From CBDFLD01 sp965249005 (GTDB lineage Bacteria > Acidobacteriota > UBA6911), in contig CBDFLD010000021.1 in NCBI GenBank assembly GCA_965249005.1, positions 186,001-250,000 of the forward strand: a stretch of 64,000 bases of DNA. The letters run 5' to 3'. Shown here in pieces: positions 46,520 through 55,521 of this stretch (position 1 is its first letter; the number at the start of each line of letters is the position of its first letter). The translations under genes were made by a program, and so were the position numbers. The notes under the pieces were generated by a model. That model was not told the origin of the DNA and ran no database searches. It saw nothing but the letters and a program-made list of their open reading frames with translations.

Positions 46520-48372
46520 CCTTAGTCCAGCGTGATTTTTTGCATGAGGAGGAAGAAAAGCCCTGGAACGTGCGCCGTTACGGGATAAAATGCGTTTGAT
46601 ATATTTACAAGACATCCCGAAAGGAGCACATTCCAGGTGAATAAAAGAAACCACAGAATCCTCCTCCGAGACAAGCAAAATCTTACACGCCGGTTGGAAA
46701 GAAATCAGTTTGAGGACCGGTCCGATCCTATGTTCAAGGACTCCAACACCTACTACGAGATCGCCGAGAGAACGCGCGCCATCGGATCTGGTGGTATCGG
46801 AGCCATTCACAAGCTCGTGTGTAAGCTTGGATTGGACAAAGATATCAACAGAAACATCGTTTTGCTCAAGTACCACTTTCCTTACTGGGAATCCGATCAT
46901 GTACTGAACATCGCATACAACGTCTTGTCGGGTGGAACCTGTCTCGAAGATATCGAGCGGTTGCGCCAGGATGAGACCTACATGAACGGACTGGGAGCCG
47001 AGAGGATTCCGGATCCCACGACGGCTGGAGATTTCCTCCGTCGTTTCGATGAGGATTGGATCTTCGGACTTCAGGAAACCATCAATGAAACCCGAACCAA
47101 GGTGTGGAAGTTGCAGGATGCTTCCTTCCGGAAGGAGGCCATCATCGACGTGGACGGGACCGTCGCCGGAACCTTGGGGGAATGCAAGGAAGGAATGGAC
47201 ATTGCCTACAACGGGATCTGGGGTTACGCACCGTTGATCGTGACCTTGGCCAATACGAATGAGGTCCTCTATCTGATGAATCGGCCGGGCAACCGTCCCT
47301 CTTCCGACGGAGCGGCCGAGTGGATGGACCGGGCAATCGATCTGGTGTCGTCGGTGTTTACGAAGGTCTGGCTTCGGGGCGACACGGATTTCTCGCTGAC
47401 GAGAAACTTCGATCGCTGGGACGAGCGGGTTGGTTTTGTCTTTGGTTATGACGCCAAGCCGAACCTGGTCGGGATGGCCGATGCCCTGCCGGAGAGACAA
47501 TGGAAACCGCTCGAGCGGCCTCCTCGTTATGAGGTCAAGAGCGAAGAACGGCGCCGTCCGGAAAACGTCAAAGAACAAGTAATCAAGGAGAGAGAATTCA
47601 AGAACATCCGCCTGCAGAGCGAGCAGGTCGCCGAGTTTGACTATCGTCCCGGACACTGTAAGAAAACCTATCGCATGGTTGTGGTTCGGAAGAACCTCAC
47701 GATCGAAAAGGGGGAGCACCGGCTGTTTGATGAGGTCCGGTACTTCTTCTACATCACCAACGATCGGGAGATGACGATGGGAGAAGTGGTCCTTTTTGCC
47801 AACGATCGCTGCAACCAGGAAAACGTCATCGGTCAGCTCAAGAGTGGAGTGAACGCCTTGAGGATGCCTTCGGACAGTCTGGTATCGAACTGGGCCTACA
47901 TGGTCATCGCATCGCTGGCGTGGAATCTGAAGGCCTGGTATGGCCTGGTGACGCAGGCGCCGACAGTACGTCGTGATATCTTGAGGATGGAGTTCAAACG
48001 CTTCCTGGTGAACTTTGTGCAAATACCCTGTCAGATTGTAAGAACCGGTCGTCGCCTCGTTTACAGGATATTGGCCTATAGCAAGCATCTCGAAACCTTT
48101 TTGGCGACGTTCGACTATATCAGGCAACTCAGGTTTACTTGAAGGCGCCTCGCCGGCGGGTGAGCCCGTACCCCCGGCGGAGCAAGAGTGGCGGGCGAAA
48201 GGAAGGGCATAACAGAGACAAACAAGATCAAGTGATCCAGACAACCAATGGAAGGTTTGTCTCTTGTGTTTCTCTTTGCTTTCCCTGTTACGCACAAGGA
48301 GCTGAAATCCACGAGATATTCGGAAAAGGCAAACGATTTTCCGAGCGAGCTCATACCTCGCTTATTTTGGGT
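46519..48372 (+). mobile_element. IS1380-family insertion sequence, copy 4
   Basis: An 1854-bp copy in plus orientation between CTAG 46515-46518 and CTAG 48373-48376. The 5' side lies in a dispersed repeat upstream of the ligase; the 3' side abuts IS110 copy B. The transposase protein equals those of copies 1 and 2. Confidence 0.9.
46637..48142 (+). CDS. IS1380-family transposase (copy 4)
   Basis: Intact 501-residue DDE transposase with a GTG start and AGGAG ten bases before. The catalytic Asp, Asp and Glu segments are conserved. A 601-residue frame on the opposite strand is its shadow. Confidence 0.93.
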   Translation: MNKRNHRILLRDKQNLTRRLERNQFEDRSDPMFKDSNTYYEIAERTRAIGSGGIGAIHKLVCKLGLDKDINRNIVLLKYHFPYWESDHVLNIAYNVLSGGTCLEDIERLRQDETYMNGLGAERIPDPTTAGDFLRRFDEDWIFGLQETINETRTKVWKLQDASFRKEAIIDVDGTVAGTLGECKEGMDIAYNGIWGYAPLIVTLANTNEVLYLMNRPGNRPSSDGAAEWMDRAIDLVSSVFTKVWLRGDTDFSLTRNFDRWDERVGFVFGYDAKPNLVGMADALPERQWKPLERPPRYEVKSEERRRPENVKEQVIKEREFKNIRLQSEQVAEFDYRPGHCKKTYRMVVVRKNLTIEKGEHRLFDEVRYFFYITNDREMTMGEVVLFANDRCNQENVIGQLKSGVNALRMPSDSLVSNWAYMVIASLAWNLKAWYGLVTQAPTVRRDILRMEFKRFLVNFVQIPCQIVRTGRRLVYRILAYSKHLETFLATFDYIRQLRFT

Positions 48373-48390
48373 CTAGTTACTTGCAAAAGA

Positions 48391-48602
48391 AACTGGCCGC
48401 CAGAAGTTCATTGCGTGCCATCATGCTGGGATGAGGCTCGGCAGTTAAAACCGACAGAGCATTGGTGCTTCTATGCCCGTCTTTCAGCGTGGTTCCGGTT
48501 CTTTGGCGGTCACTTGTTTGGTGGCGTGATTCTCGTTCCTTGATGGACGGAAGCTCGACCCCGTTTGAGAGGTTTTTAAACCCTTCCGCAACCGGGCCGA
48601 GC
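48391..48602 (+). ncRNA. candidate IS110 bridge RNA, copy B
   Basis: The leader folds by eye into three parts. (1) A 5' hairpin, CTGG 48393-48396 with CCAG 48400-48403. (2) A stem (GTGCC 48415 and ATGC 48423 with GCAT 48459 and GGTGC 48464) enclosing an internal loop TGGGATGAG (48427-48435) and a TCGG/CCGA hairpin. (3) A GC stem (GCTCG 48553 with CGAGC 48598; CCCG 48560 with CGGG 48593) enclosing an internal loop with TTTGAGA(G) (48564-48571), a GGTT/AACC hairpin, and CTTCCGCAA (48583-48591). Loop 3 resembles the element's own right end (CTTGAGAG) and the complement of its left end (CTTTTGCAA), as expected for a donor-binding loop. Loop 2 shares TGGG...AG with the IS1380 end. Confidence 0.55.
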
Positions 48603-48629
48603 CCCCAACCGTTAAGGAGATTAAATTCT

Positions 48630-50000
48630 ATGCCAAGACATCGAAAATCACGATCCAAATCGAAACGAAATCCTTTTACCTTCCCTCCACTCAATCTCAA
48701 TGTTGCAGGCATCGACGTTGGAAATGCCCAACACTATGTTGCCGTGCCACAAGACCGTGATTCTGAACCGGTCCGTCGATTCGAGTGCTTTACGGCTGAT
48801 CTGCATCGGTTGGCCAAGTGGCTGAAATCCTGCGATATCGACACAGTCGTCATGGAGTCCACCGGCAGTTATTGGATTCCTTTATATCAAGTCCTGGACG
48901 CTCGCGGCTTCACCGTCAAGTTGGTCAACGCTCACGATGTCCAGAAGGTCCCCGGACGTAAGAGCGACGTGAAGGATTGTCAATGGCTGCAAAAGCTCGA
49001 GACTTTCGGACTGCTCAAGAATTCCTATCGTCCTCCAAACGAGATCTGTGTGCTTCGAACCTACTGGCGTCAGCGAGATAATCTCGTCAAATCAGCCAGT
49101 ACCTGTATTCAACACATGCAAAAAGCTCTGACAGAAATGAATATCCAACTCGCCAACGTCATCAGCGACATCAGTGGTGTCACGGGACTCGCAATCATTC
49201 GTGCTATCCTCGACGGCGAACGAGACCCTGACAAACTCGCTCAACTCAAACACCCCCGAATCCGATCGGGCCGAGATCTTATTGCCAAAAGTCTCCACGG
49301 CGACTGGCGCCAAGAATTGCTCTTTGTCCTCGGTCAGTCTCTGCAAATGTACGAGACCTACCAGAGTAAAATCGCTGACTGTGACAGAGCCATCCATGCC
49401 CATATCCAAACCTTCAACAACAAGGCTGATACCCAAACTCATCCATTGCCGGGACGCAAGGGATCGAAACCTCGCGGAAACGCTCCCCAGTTTGACCTAC
49501 GCTCCGAACTGTATCGCATTACCGGTGTCGATCTTACTTCCGTGGACGGCATCGATGTCATGACCGCTTCTACCGTCATCGCCGAAGTCGGAGTCGATAT
49601 AAGCCCCTGGAAAACTGAGAAGCACTTCGCCGCCTGGTTGGCACTGGCACCCTGCAATGCCATCAGTGGCGGCAAGGTAATTAGACGAGGGACCAAGCAA
49701 GTCAAAAACCGCACCGCCCATGCCCTCCGGATGGCTGCCTCAACACTCCGGCACAGTAAAAGTGCCCTAGGGACCAACTACCGACGTCTCCGCGCCCGCT
49801 TGGGTCCCGCCAAGGCCATTACCGCCATCGCTCATAAACTCGCACGAATTATCTATCGCATGCTCAAATACGGCCAGCAATACGCAGACAAAGGAGCGCA
49901 ATACTATGAGTCCAAGTACCAGGAACAACAACTCCGATACCTTAAGAAAAAGGCCAAACAGCTCAACATGCAACTGGTTCCATCTACAGCACTAACATGA
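48630..50000 (+). CDS. IS110-family recombinase (copy B)
   Basis: 456 residues, identical in protein sequence to copy A. ATG 48630 follows AGGAGA. The catalytic DEDD residues and the C-terminal Ser helix are intact, so both copies could be active. Confidence 0.93.
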   Translation: MPRHRKSRSKSKRNPFTFPPLNLNVAGIDVGNAQHYVAVPQDRDSEPVRRFECFTADLHRLAKWLKSCDIDTVVMESTGSYWIPLYQVLDARGFTVKLVNAHDVQKVPGRKSDVKDCQWLQKLETFGLLKNSYRPPNEICVLRTYWRQRDNLVKSASTCIQHMQKALTEMNIQLANVISDISGVTGLAIIRAILDGERDPDKLAQLKHPRIRSGRDLIAKSLHGDWRQELLFVLGQSLQMYETYQSKIADCDRAIHAHIQTFNNKADTQTHPLPGRKGSKPRGNAPQFDLRSELYRITGVDLTSVDGIDVMTASTVIAEVGVDISPWKTEKHFAAWLALAPCNAISGGKVIRRGTKQVKNRTAHALRMAASTLRHSKSALGTNYRRLRARLGPAKAITAIAHKLARIIYRMLKYGQQYADKGAQYYESKYQEQQLRYLKKKAKQLNMQLVPSTALT

Positions 50001-50151
50001 TTAGTTTCTTGAGAGAGCTTTTAGCAACCGAGTTGCACCGCCAGAAGCAGAACAGCGGGCAGTCATCTGCTAAAGATCACTGGCGCAGCAAGACCGATAG
50101 CCACAGAAGAGCTCGTAACTCCCCACAAGCTGATAGCTGAATACTGAAAGC

Positions 50152-51093
50152 TTACTTCACCGGTGTCACAACTATGTTGCGGAAGCTGACGTTTCCGTGA
50201 TCGCCCTGAAGCATAATGGGGCCTGGTTCCCCCTCTTTACTATCCAGTGCGCCGCCCGTGATCCCCGGAATCTCTTGATGATCGATGATCTTTTTGCCGT
50301 TGAGCACGACGGTGACAAATCTTCCGAGCAGCGTGATGTCATAGCTCTGCCACCGATTCGCGGTTTTGCCGGCGTTTTCCCTCGGCCGCAGAAACCCATA
50401 GACCCCTCCAACTAGCAATGAGTCCGGCGGTTTCCCGAAATCGTCCTGGATCTGGACCTCATATCGGCCATTCAAATAGATACCGCTGTTGCTTCCGGGC
50501 GCTATGTTGAATTCGACGTGAAGCTTGAAGCTCTGAAACCTCTGCTCGGAAACGATATCACCGGACGGGGATCGATTCTCGAGAATACCGTCTGTCACCT
50601 GCCAGCCGCTCGGCGCCCCAGGATCGCGAGGAAACCACCCAGTCAGATCTTCGCCGTTGAAAAGATGAACCGGAGCGCCCCACCGCGGCGCGCTGGGGGC
50701 AGCCAATTCAGGTGAGCGCATCCCAACCCACGGAAGCACTCCGTCCTCGAGCTCGGCCGTGCCCGACAGAGAACCCGTCTTCGTGAAGGTGCCCTCGAAT
50801 CGAAGCGGATGCTTCATCCTTTCGTACTGTGGAGGAAGAGAGAACCTGAGCGTGCCTCCCTGGAACTCAATTTTTTCGAGCGCGCGTACGCTCCCAACCC
50901 TTCCAACGAGTCGGCCGCTCAGACGCTGATCACTTCGTGTCACCTCGAGCCACGATGGGAACGGACCCTGTGGCCCAAGGACAACGAGACTCCATCGCCC
51001 TTCGATCTGGTTGGAATCCAGTGAAACCGCAAGTAGCCCGCCGGGAGAAACCAGGCCCAGGAACATGAACGCAGGAACAACAAGGTTTATCAT
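50152..51093 (-). CDS. exported DUF1080 protein
   Basis: A 313-residue protein with a signal peptide (LVVPAFMFLGLVSPGGLLAVS). The C-terminal 180 residues are a DUF1080 concanavalin-like beta sandwich (VHLFNGEDLTGWFP; FKLHVEFNIAPGSNSGIYLNGRYEVQIQD; WQSYDITLLGRFVTVVLNGKKIIDH). Some DUF1080 proteins act on 3-keto-glycosides or other sugars. The N-terminal ~110 residues resemble the small secreted protein at 16269 (IEGRWSLVV; GRLVGRVGSVRALEKIEF). It stands alone, 136 bp from IS110 copy B. Confidence 0.85.
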   Translation of the reverse strand: MINLVVPAFMFLGLVSPGGLLAVSLDSNQIEGRWSLVVLGPQGPFPSWLEVTRSDQRLSGRLVGRVGSVRALEKIEFQGGTLRFSLPPQYERMKHPLRFEGTFTKTGSLSGTAELEDGVLPWVGMRSPELAAPSAPRWGAPVHLFNGEDLTGWFPRDPGAPSGWQVTDGILENRSPSGDIVSEQRFQSFKLHVEFNIAPGSNSGIYLNGRYEVQIQDDFGKPPDSLLVGGVYGFLRPRENAGKTANRWQSYDITLLGRFVTVVLNGKKIIDHQEIPGITGGALDSKEGEPGPIMLQGDHGNVSFRNIVVTPVK

Positions 51094-51231
51094 GGTTCAC
51101 CCTAATGCTTCGCGCAATCGCCATCCGCCTTCCAAGGCGTCCTATATTTTAGAACGGGCATGGATTTGTAGTCCAGAGTAAGGGCTATGTTGTTCGAAGC
51201 GACAGCGGTCACCGGAGAGCGCGAGGCGCCT

Positions 51232-52140
51232 CTATTCCTTCGACACGGCCATGAGAGACAGGGGATCCACTCGTGTTCCGACAAGCCGAACGGTCCAGTG
51301 CAGATGCGCTCCGGTCACCCTGCCGGTAGCTCCCACACGTCCGATCAATGTGCCCGGCTGCACTGCGGCGCCCTCCTCGACGTCGAACGCAGAAAGATGC
51401 GCCAAATAGGAGAAAAGCCCGAGACCATGATCGATGATCACGGTCTTCCCCGAGTAGTAAAGGTCCTGAACCATTACCACCCGCCCGTGATTGGGCGCGT
51501 AAATCCGAGTGCCGGCCGCAGCGGTAAAGTCCGTTCCCGTGTGCGGGCTGCGTGGCTGTCCGTTCAAGATGCTCCGCTTCCCAAAACTGCTATTGGGACG
51601 ACCCGGCACAGGAGCCAGAAACGATCCGTCCCAGAGCCTTTCCGAAGAAACACTTGCGAAAATCCGCCGAACTTTGTTCGATTCCTGTCGAATGCGTTCC
51701 AGCACATCCGCAGCCGGGTTCACATATTTCTTACTGACCGTCAGCCGCCGAGTGGGAAACTTCTTCGGATGAACGGTTATCTCGCGCGTCAACTTCAGAA
51801 CCTCCTCGCCGTTTTCGCTCCCACGGACGGTCAAGGTGTAAACCCCGGCGTCGACATCCAAATCGATTCCAACCAGTCCGTGCCATTCACCATCGTCGGA
51901 CGCACTTGCGCCGTAAAAAGGGAAAGTCTTCTGGAACATCCCTGCTTCCACCCGCTCCAGGGAGGTGGCGCCTGCCAGGTGAAACCGAATGATCTCACCG
52001 GGTTGAACAGAGCGTGCGTGGAAAGTCAGCTCCGTCTCCGATCCAGCCACCTTCTCATCAGCGAGAACGCGTCCCCCCTTTGGACCCAGAACGAGCAAAA
52101 GAAAGCACACACGAAAAAGAGCCAGTCGAAGCCCCCTCAT
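51232..52140 (-). CDS. M23-family (LytM) peptidase
   Basis: A 302-residue exported protein. After the signal peptide (LRLALFRVCFLLLVLGPKGG) comes a beta-rich region at 30-130, then a helical linker and the LytM domain with HTGTDFTAAAGTRIYAPNHGRVV (His and Asp metal ligands) and HLHW (HxH). Zn-peptidases of this type cut peptide cross-links of peptidoglycan, or act as activators if metal ligands are lost; here all look present. ATG 52140 lies five bases after the stop of the small gene upstream, so they are coupled. Confidence 0.88.
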   Translation of the reverse strand: MRGLRLALFRVCFLLLVLGPKGGRVLADEKVAGSETELTFHARSVQPGEIIRFHLAGATSLERVEAGMFQKTFPFYGASASDDGEWHGLVGIDLDVDAGVYTLTVRGSENGEEVLKLTREITVHPKKFPTRRLTVSKKYVNPAADVLERIRQESNKVRRIFASVSSERLWDGSFLAPVPGRPNSSFGKRSILNGQPRSPHTGTDFTAAAGTRIYAPNHGRVVMVQDLYYSGKTVIIDHGLGLFSYLAHLSAFDVEEGAAVQPGTLIGRVGATGRVTGAHLHWTVRLVGTRVDPLSLMAVSKE

Positions 52141-52144
52141 GGCA

Positions 52145-52450
52145 TCATGAGTTTTCCAATCCCTTTTGAACACTGCGTACTTTCTCTTCCATGCTCTGGT
52201 CGCGATCGATTCGCGTACCTAGTTTGATGGTGGTGCTGATTCGCGGCGCTCCCATAGAGTGCAGCCTCTCATGACACTCCTTGACGGCACTCAGCACCAG
52301 GTCCCATTCTCCTTCGATGTTGGTGCCGTACGCATGTAGATGGGTTTTCAATCCCGTCCGTTTCAGGATTCGTTCGCACTCGACGATATATTTCGAGAGG
52401 CTGACGCCGACGCCGACGGGAACAATACAAAAATCCACAATAACTTTCAT
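52145..52450 (-). CDS. MTH1187-family thiamine-binding-like protein
   Basis: A 101-residue cytoplasmic protein of the MTH1187/YkoF (DUF77) type: VDFCIVPVGVGVSLSKYIVECERILKRTGLKTHLHAYGTNIEGEWDLVLSAVKECHERLH. Members form ferredoxin-like tetramers, and some bind thiamine or a thiamine precursor. It is next to an M23 peptidase in one transcript, which is not an expected functional pair. Confidence 0.9.
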   Translation of the reverse strand: MKVIVDFCIVPVGVGVSLSKYIVECERILKRTGLKTHLHAYGTNIEGEWDLVLSAVKECHERLHSMGAPRISTTIKLGTRIDRDQSMEEKVRSVQKGLENS

Positions 52451-52689
52451 GGCTCCCCCACTCCCGGCCGGATGAAATTATAGTCGCCCCTTGAGCCAAT
52501 TTCCAACGGCGTCGCGTAGACTCGCACTCCGTGGGAGGCACTGGTGAATCGTCACTCTCTGCATTGTGAGTCCGGAGTCCAGGAAGACTCATCACTCCAC
52601 GCCGGCGATCAGACACATTTTGCGGAAGGCTGCCGCCCACGGCATGGGCGGTCTACGCTACGGAAAGCGGATGGCGATCAGCCGAAGGC

Positions 52690-52714
52690 GCTCCGGGTCG
52701 TTCCGACCCGGAGC
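52690..52714 (-). terminator. hairpin after the PQQ-type dehydrogenase
   Basis: An 11-bp perfect stem GCTCCGGGTCG / CGACCCGGAGC with loop TTC lies one base beyond the stop codon of the dehydrogenase. No U-tract follows, like the hairpin at 44850. Confidence 0.55.
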
Positions 52715-52715
52715 A

Positions 52716-55217
52716 TCACGGAACCGTTTGGGCGGCTATGGCCGACAAAACCGAGAGTTGCCGCGTTCCATACAACCCGAAGGCAGCGGCATCTCCAGTG
52801 AAGGATACCTTGATAAAGCCTTCGCTAATATCCTGTCCCAGCAGCTGCGGGAGCCACTCGGTTAGCAATCTTGATAGACGCCCCCTGGGCTCGATCGTCT
52901 CTTGAGCCATTCCAAGCTCTCCGCCTTCCGAATCACAAACACGAATCTCGACCTGAATGGCACCATCGTTCGGATTCAAGAAGGCCAGGCCAGTAAAGTA
53001 AGTTTCATTGGAAGCCACCTGGCTGAAGACAACCCTGCGACCGAGTCGCGTCACCAACGGCAGTGTCGCCGAGAAGATGTTCCTCTCCGCGTCACCGAAG
53101 ACCACGCTTCCGGCCAGTCTCACCCCGTTGCTGCGGATCACGACGTAACCCTCGATCAGGCTTCCGTCCGGATTCATAAAAAAACTCTGATCGGTGATTC
53201 GAATCTTGCCGTGTCCGCCAATGCCCATCTCCTGCGAGCTTGCCAGCGTGGCGCCAGCGGCATTGATCAGTTCCATTGTCACGGTTCCGGCAAAGGGATC
53301 CAGATTGATCACCGTGATGGCAGTCCACCACGTCGGGCCGCCGACTGCGTATTGAGGACTGTACAGCGTCGTCCCCCCAGCCGTGGCATCCTGCCCATTG
53401 ACGCCCTGCACGTACAGCCCCTCCTTGCCGAAGTACTCGAAGACGATCAGTCCCTCACCGGAATTTACCCTGAGGTAGTCGGAATCCTCAAAAGGCACCG
53501 CCGGGAACAGGTCCCGGGCCATTTCCACGAGCACCGCCCCTTTTGCCACACTACGGAGGACCGATCCCTTTGTAATTCCGTTCGCGCCGATCACCAGAAT
53601 CTCAGCCTGGGCTGAGACCCCGTGGGGGTTGCCAATGTGAACACGGCTGAAGCCGTCGTTTTCGATCTCAGACAGGACCGCCGAAGCGAGCGGGAAGACC
53701 GATACGTTGGCCCCGTCGAGTACGGTGAGGCTTTCGTTGAAGTTCAGAAAAAAACCAGTTACCTCGTTCAGCGAGCTGTCCATCCGTATCCATGCGGGTC
53801 GGTCCGCATTCCGGAGCCCAACACCGAATATTTCGGTATCGACCAGGGCCAACTGCTCCCCACTGCCCAGGAGAAAAGGACTCGGGTTTGTTATGTCCGC
53901 CCCCGTGATCGTGTCGCCGTTCGCGTCGGCGGCGGTAAAGGTCAAGTCCGCATCGGCGCCGTCAAGATTGACCACCGCGAAACCTGTCACTTCGCTGGCG
54001 TCGAGTCCAGTTGCCGGCCCGCTCTCGGAGATCAAGCTGGGAAAATATCGCGTCAGCACCGCGGGAACCTCCGGATTCACAATGCGGTGAGCGCTCCCAC
54101 TCTGCCCCAGAACGCAGATCTCGCCCTGCTCGTCCTCTGCGAACGAGACGATCCGCAAATCCGTGTCCATCAGCACTTGCTGGGTTCCGTTGACGAGGAT
54201 AAAGATCTCACCGGAGCAGAAGTCACCGAAGACGTAAGATCCCAGCGGGAGACTCAACCGCTTCCCACGGTACACGTAACCGCCCGTAACCGAACACCGC
54301 CCCTGATTCCCCGTGTTGGAATACTCCGCAATGGGGGGCACGAAATCCCCGTTGCACGCCGCAGGTCCCAGATTGGTGCACCGAGTGCCTTCCAGAACTC
54401 GCCATCCGTAGTTTCGCCCCTTCTGAATGAGGTTGACCTCCTCCACGGCGTCCTGACCGACGTCGGCCGCGTAGAGTCGACCCGTCGGCCTGTCGAACGA
54501 GAAGCGCCAGGGATTCCGGAGACCGTACGCAAATATCTCGTCTCTACCGGGCCTTCCTACAAACGGGTTGTCCGAAGGAATGGCATACGGAAGGGATGTA
54601 CCCGTATTGTCCACGTCGATGCGTAGGATCTTGCCAAGAAGACTATCGAGGTTCTGCGCCTCGTTTCCAGGGTCGTTCCCGCTCCCCCCATCTCCGGTTG
54701 AAATGTAGAGAAACCCATCTGGTCCAAAGTCGATCATGCCCCCGTTGTGGTTGCTGAACGGTTGACTGATCGTCAGGAGAACAGTCTCGTCACGATCTGC
54801 GACGTTTGGATCCGAGCCCGATACTCGATACTCGGCCACGACAGTGGCCGCGTCCGCTATACGGGTGTAGTTGACGAAGAAGCGCCCGTTGCTTTCGTAC
54901 TGCGGATGAAAAGCCAGTCCGAGCAATCCCTGCTCGCCACAACAACGGATCCGGTCGTCGATGTCGAGAAAGACGGTGGGAATGGAGCTCGGCGGCTGCA
55001 CCACCATGACGCGGCCGAGCTGCTCCGCCACGAAAAGGCGGTTCGTACCGTCTCCGGCGTTTGTCAGATAGGTCGGAGGAGACAAGGCTGCCAGGACAGG
55101 TTCCAGCTCGACTGGAGCCACCGACACGACAGGGCCGTTGGGAGCGGCTTGTTGTGACCGTAGCGGTACAGCCAAAAACAGTAGGCACAGAACTGGAAGC
55201 CAAGATCGGTGCTTCAT
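52716..55217 (-). CDS. PQQ-type sugar dehydrogenase with adhesive repeat tail
   Basis: An 833-residue exported protein. The signal peptide (WLPVLCLLFLAVPLRS) leads to a glucose/sorbosone dehydrogenase-type six-bladed propeller at about 35-390 (FVAEQLGRVMVV; GLAFHPQYESNGRFFVNYT; FSNHNGGMIDFGPDGFLYISTGDGG; LRNPWRFSFDRPTGRLYAADVGQ; EEVNLIQKGRNYGW). The soluble family oxidises sugars using PQQ. Residues about 400-833 form four units of the ~100-residue beta repeat shared with the cohesin protein at 23678, ending LSVLSAIAAQTVP. The repeat tail may fix the enzyme to a surface partner. ATG 55217 is chosen for the signal peptide. Confidence 0.87.
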   Translation of the reverse strand: MKHRSWLPVLCLLFLAVPLRSQQAAPNGPVVSVAPVELEPVLAALSPPTYLTNAGDGTNRLFVAEQLGRVMVVQPPSSIPTVFLDIDDRIRCCGEQGLLGLAFHPQYESNGRFFVNYTRIADAATVVAEYRVSGSDPNVADRDETVLLTISQPFSNHNGGMIDFGPDGFLYISTGDGGSGNDPGNEAQNLDSLLGKILRIDVDNTGTSLPYAIPSDNPFVGRPGRDEIFAYGLRNPWRFSFDRPTGRLYAADVGQDAVEEVNLIQKGRNYGWRVLEGTRCTNLGPAACNGDFVPPIAEYSNTGNQGRCSVTGGYVYRGKRLSLPLGSYVFGDFCSGEIFILVNGTQQVLMDTDLRIVSFAEDEQGEICVLGQSGSAHRIVNPEVPAVLTRYFPSLISESGPATGLDASEVTGFAVVNLDGADADLTFTAADANGDTITGADITNPSPFLLGSGEQLALVDTEIFGVGLRNADRPAWIRMDSSLNEVTGFFLNFNESLTVLDGANVSVFPLASAVLSEIENDGFSRVHIGNPHGVSAQAEILVIGANGITKGSVLRSVAKGAVLVEMARDLFPAVPFEDSDYLRVNSGEGLIVFEYFGKEGLYVQGVNGQDATAGGTTLYSPQYAVGGPTWWTAITVINLDPFAGTVTMELINAAGATLASSQEMGIGGHGKIRITDQSFFMNPDGSLIEGYVVIRSNGVRLAGSVVFGDAERNIFSATLPLVTRLGRRVVFSQVASNETYFTGLAFLNPNDGAIQVEIRVCDSEGGELGMAQETIEPRGRLSRLLTEWLPQLLGQDISEGFIKVSFTGDAAAFGLYGTRQLSVLSAIAAQTVP

Positions 55218-55521
55218 CTGAAAAATGATTCCTTTGCGAACATGTCCTGGTATTAGAGTCCCCGGCACAGGATTTCTTTCAGGTGGCATCGTTTAAAATA
55301 TACCAGAATTGAGAGGACCCCCCTCACCGCTCATTCCAAAGTCCCTTCCGCGACCTCCGGAAGGCACCAACTTAAATATCTTTCTATTTAGGCAAGTTAT
55401 GGAAAATGTTCTTCTTAGGAGGTATAATCTGGGGTTTTGGACGAGTTGCCGTATTGGACGATAAGGGGAAAATGAGGCATACAGTTCAAGTTCAGCCTAA
55501 CGCTGATAGGAGAAATCAAAG

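Larger units (their letters stand above)
46515..50015 (+). repeat. 3.5-kb inverted repeat, right arm
   Basis: IS1380 copy 4 plus IS110 copy B, the inverted counterpart of 29902-33402. One coding difference (the Arg/His change in the IS1380 transposase) was seen between arms. Confidence 0.9.
48377..50015 (+). mobile_element. IS110-family element, copy B
   Basis: A 1639-bp element: 253-bp leader, recombinase gene, and a 15-bp tail ending CTTGAGAG. The left end abuts IS1380 copy 4 at the same base as in copy A. After the right end, copies A and B diverge at once. The element looks complete, so it was inserted beside the IS1380 end rather than being interrupted by it. Confidence 0.85.
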
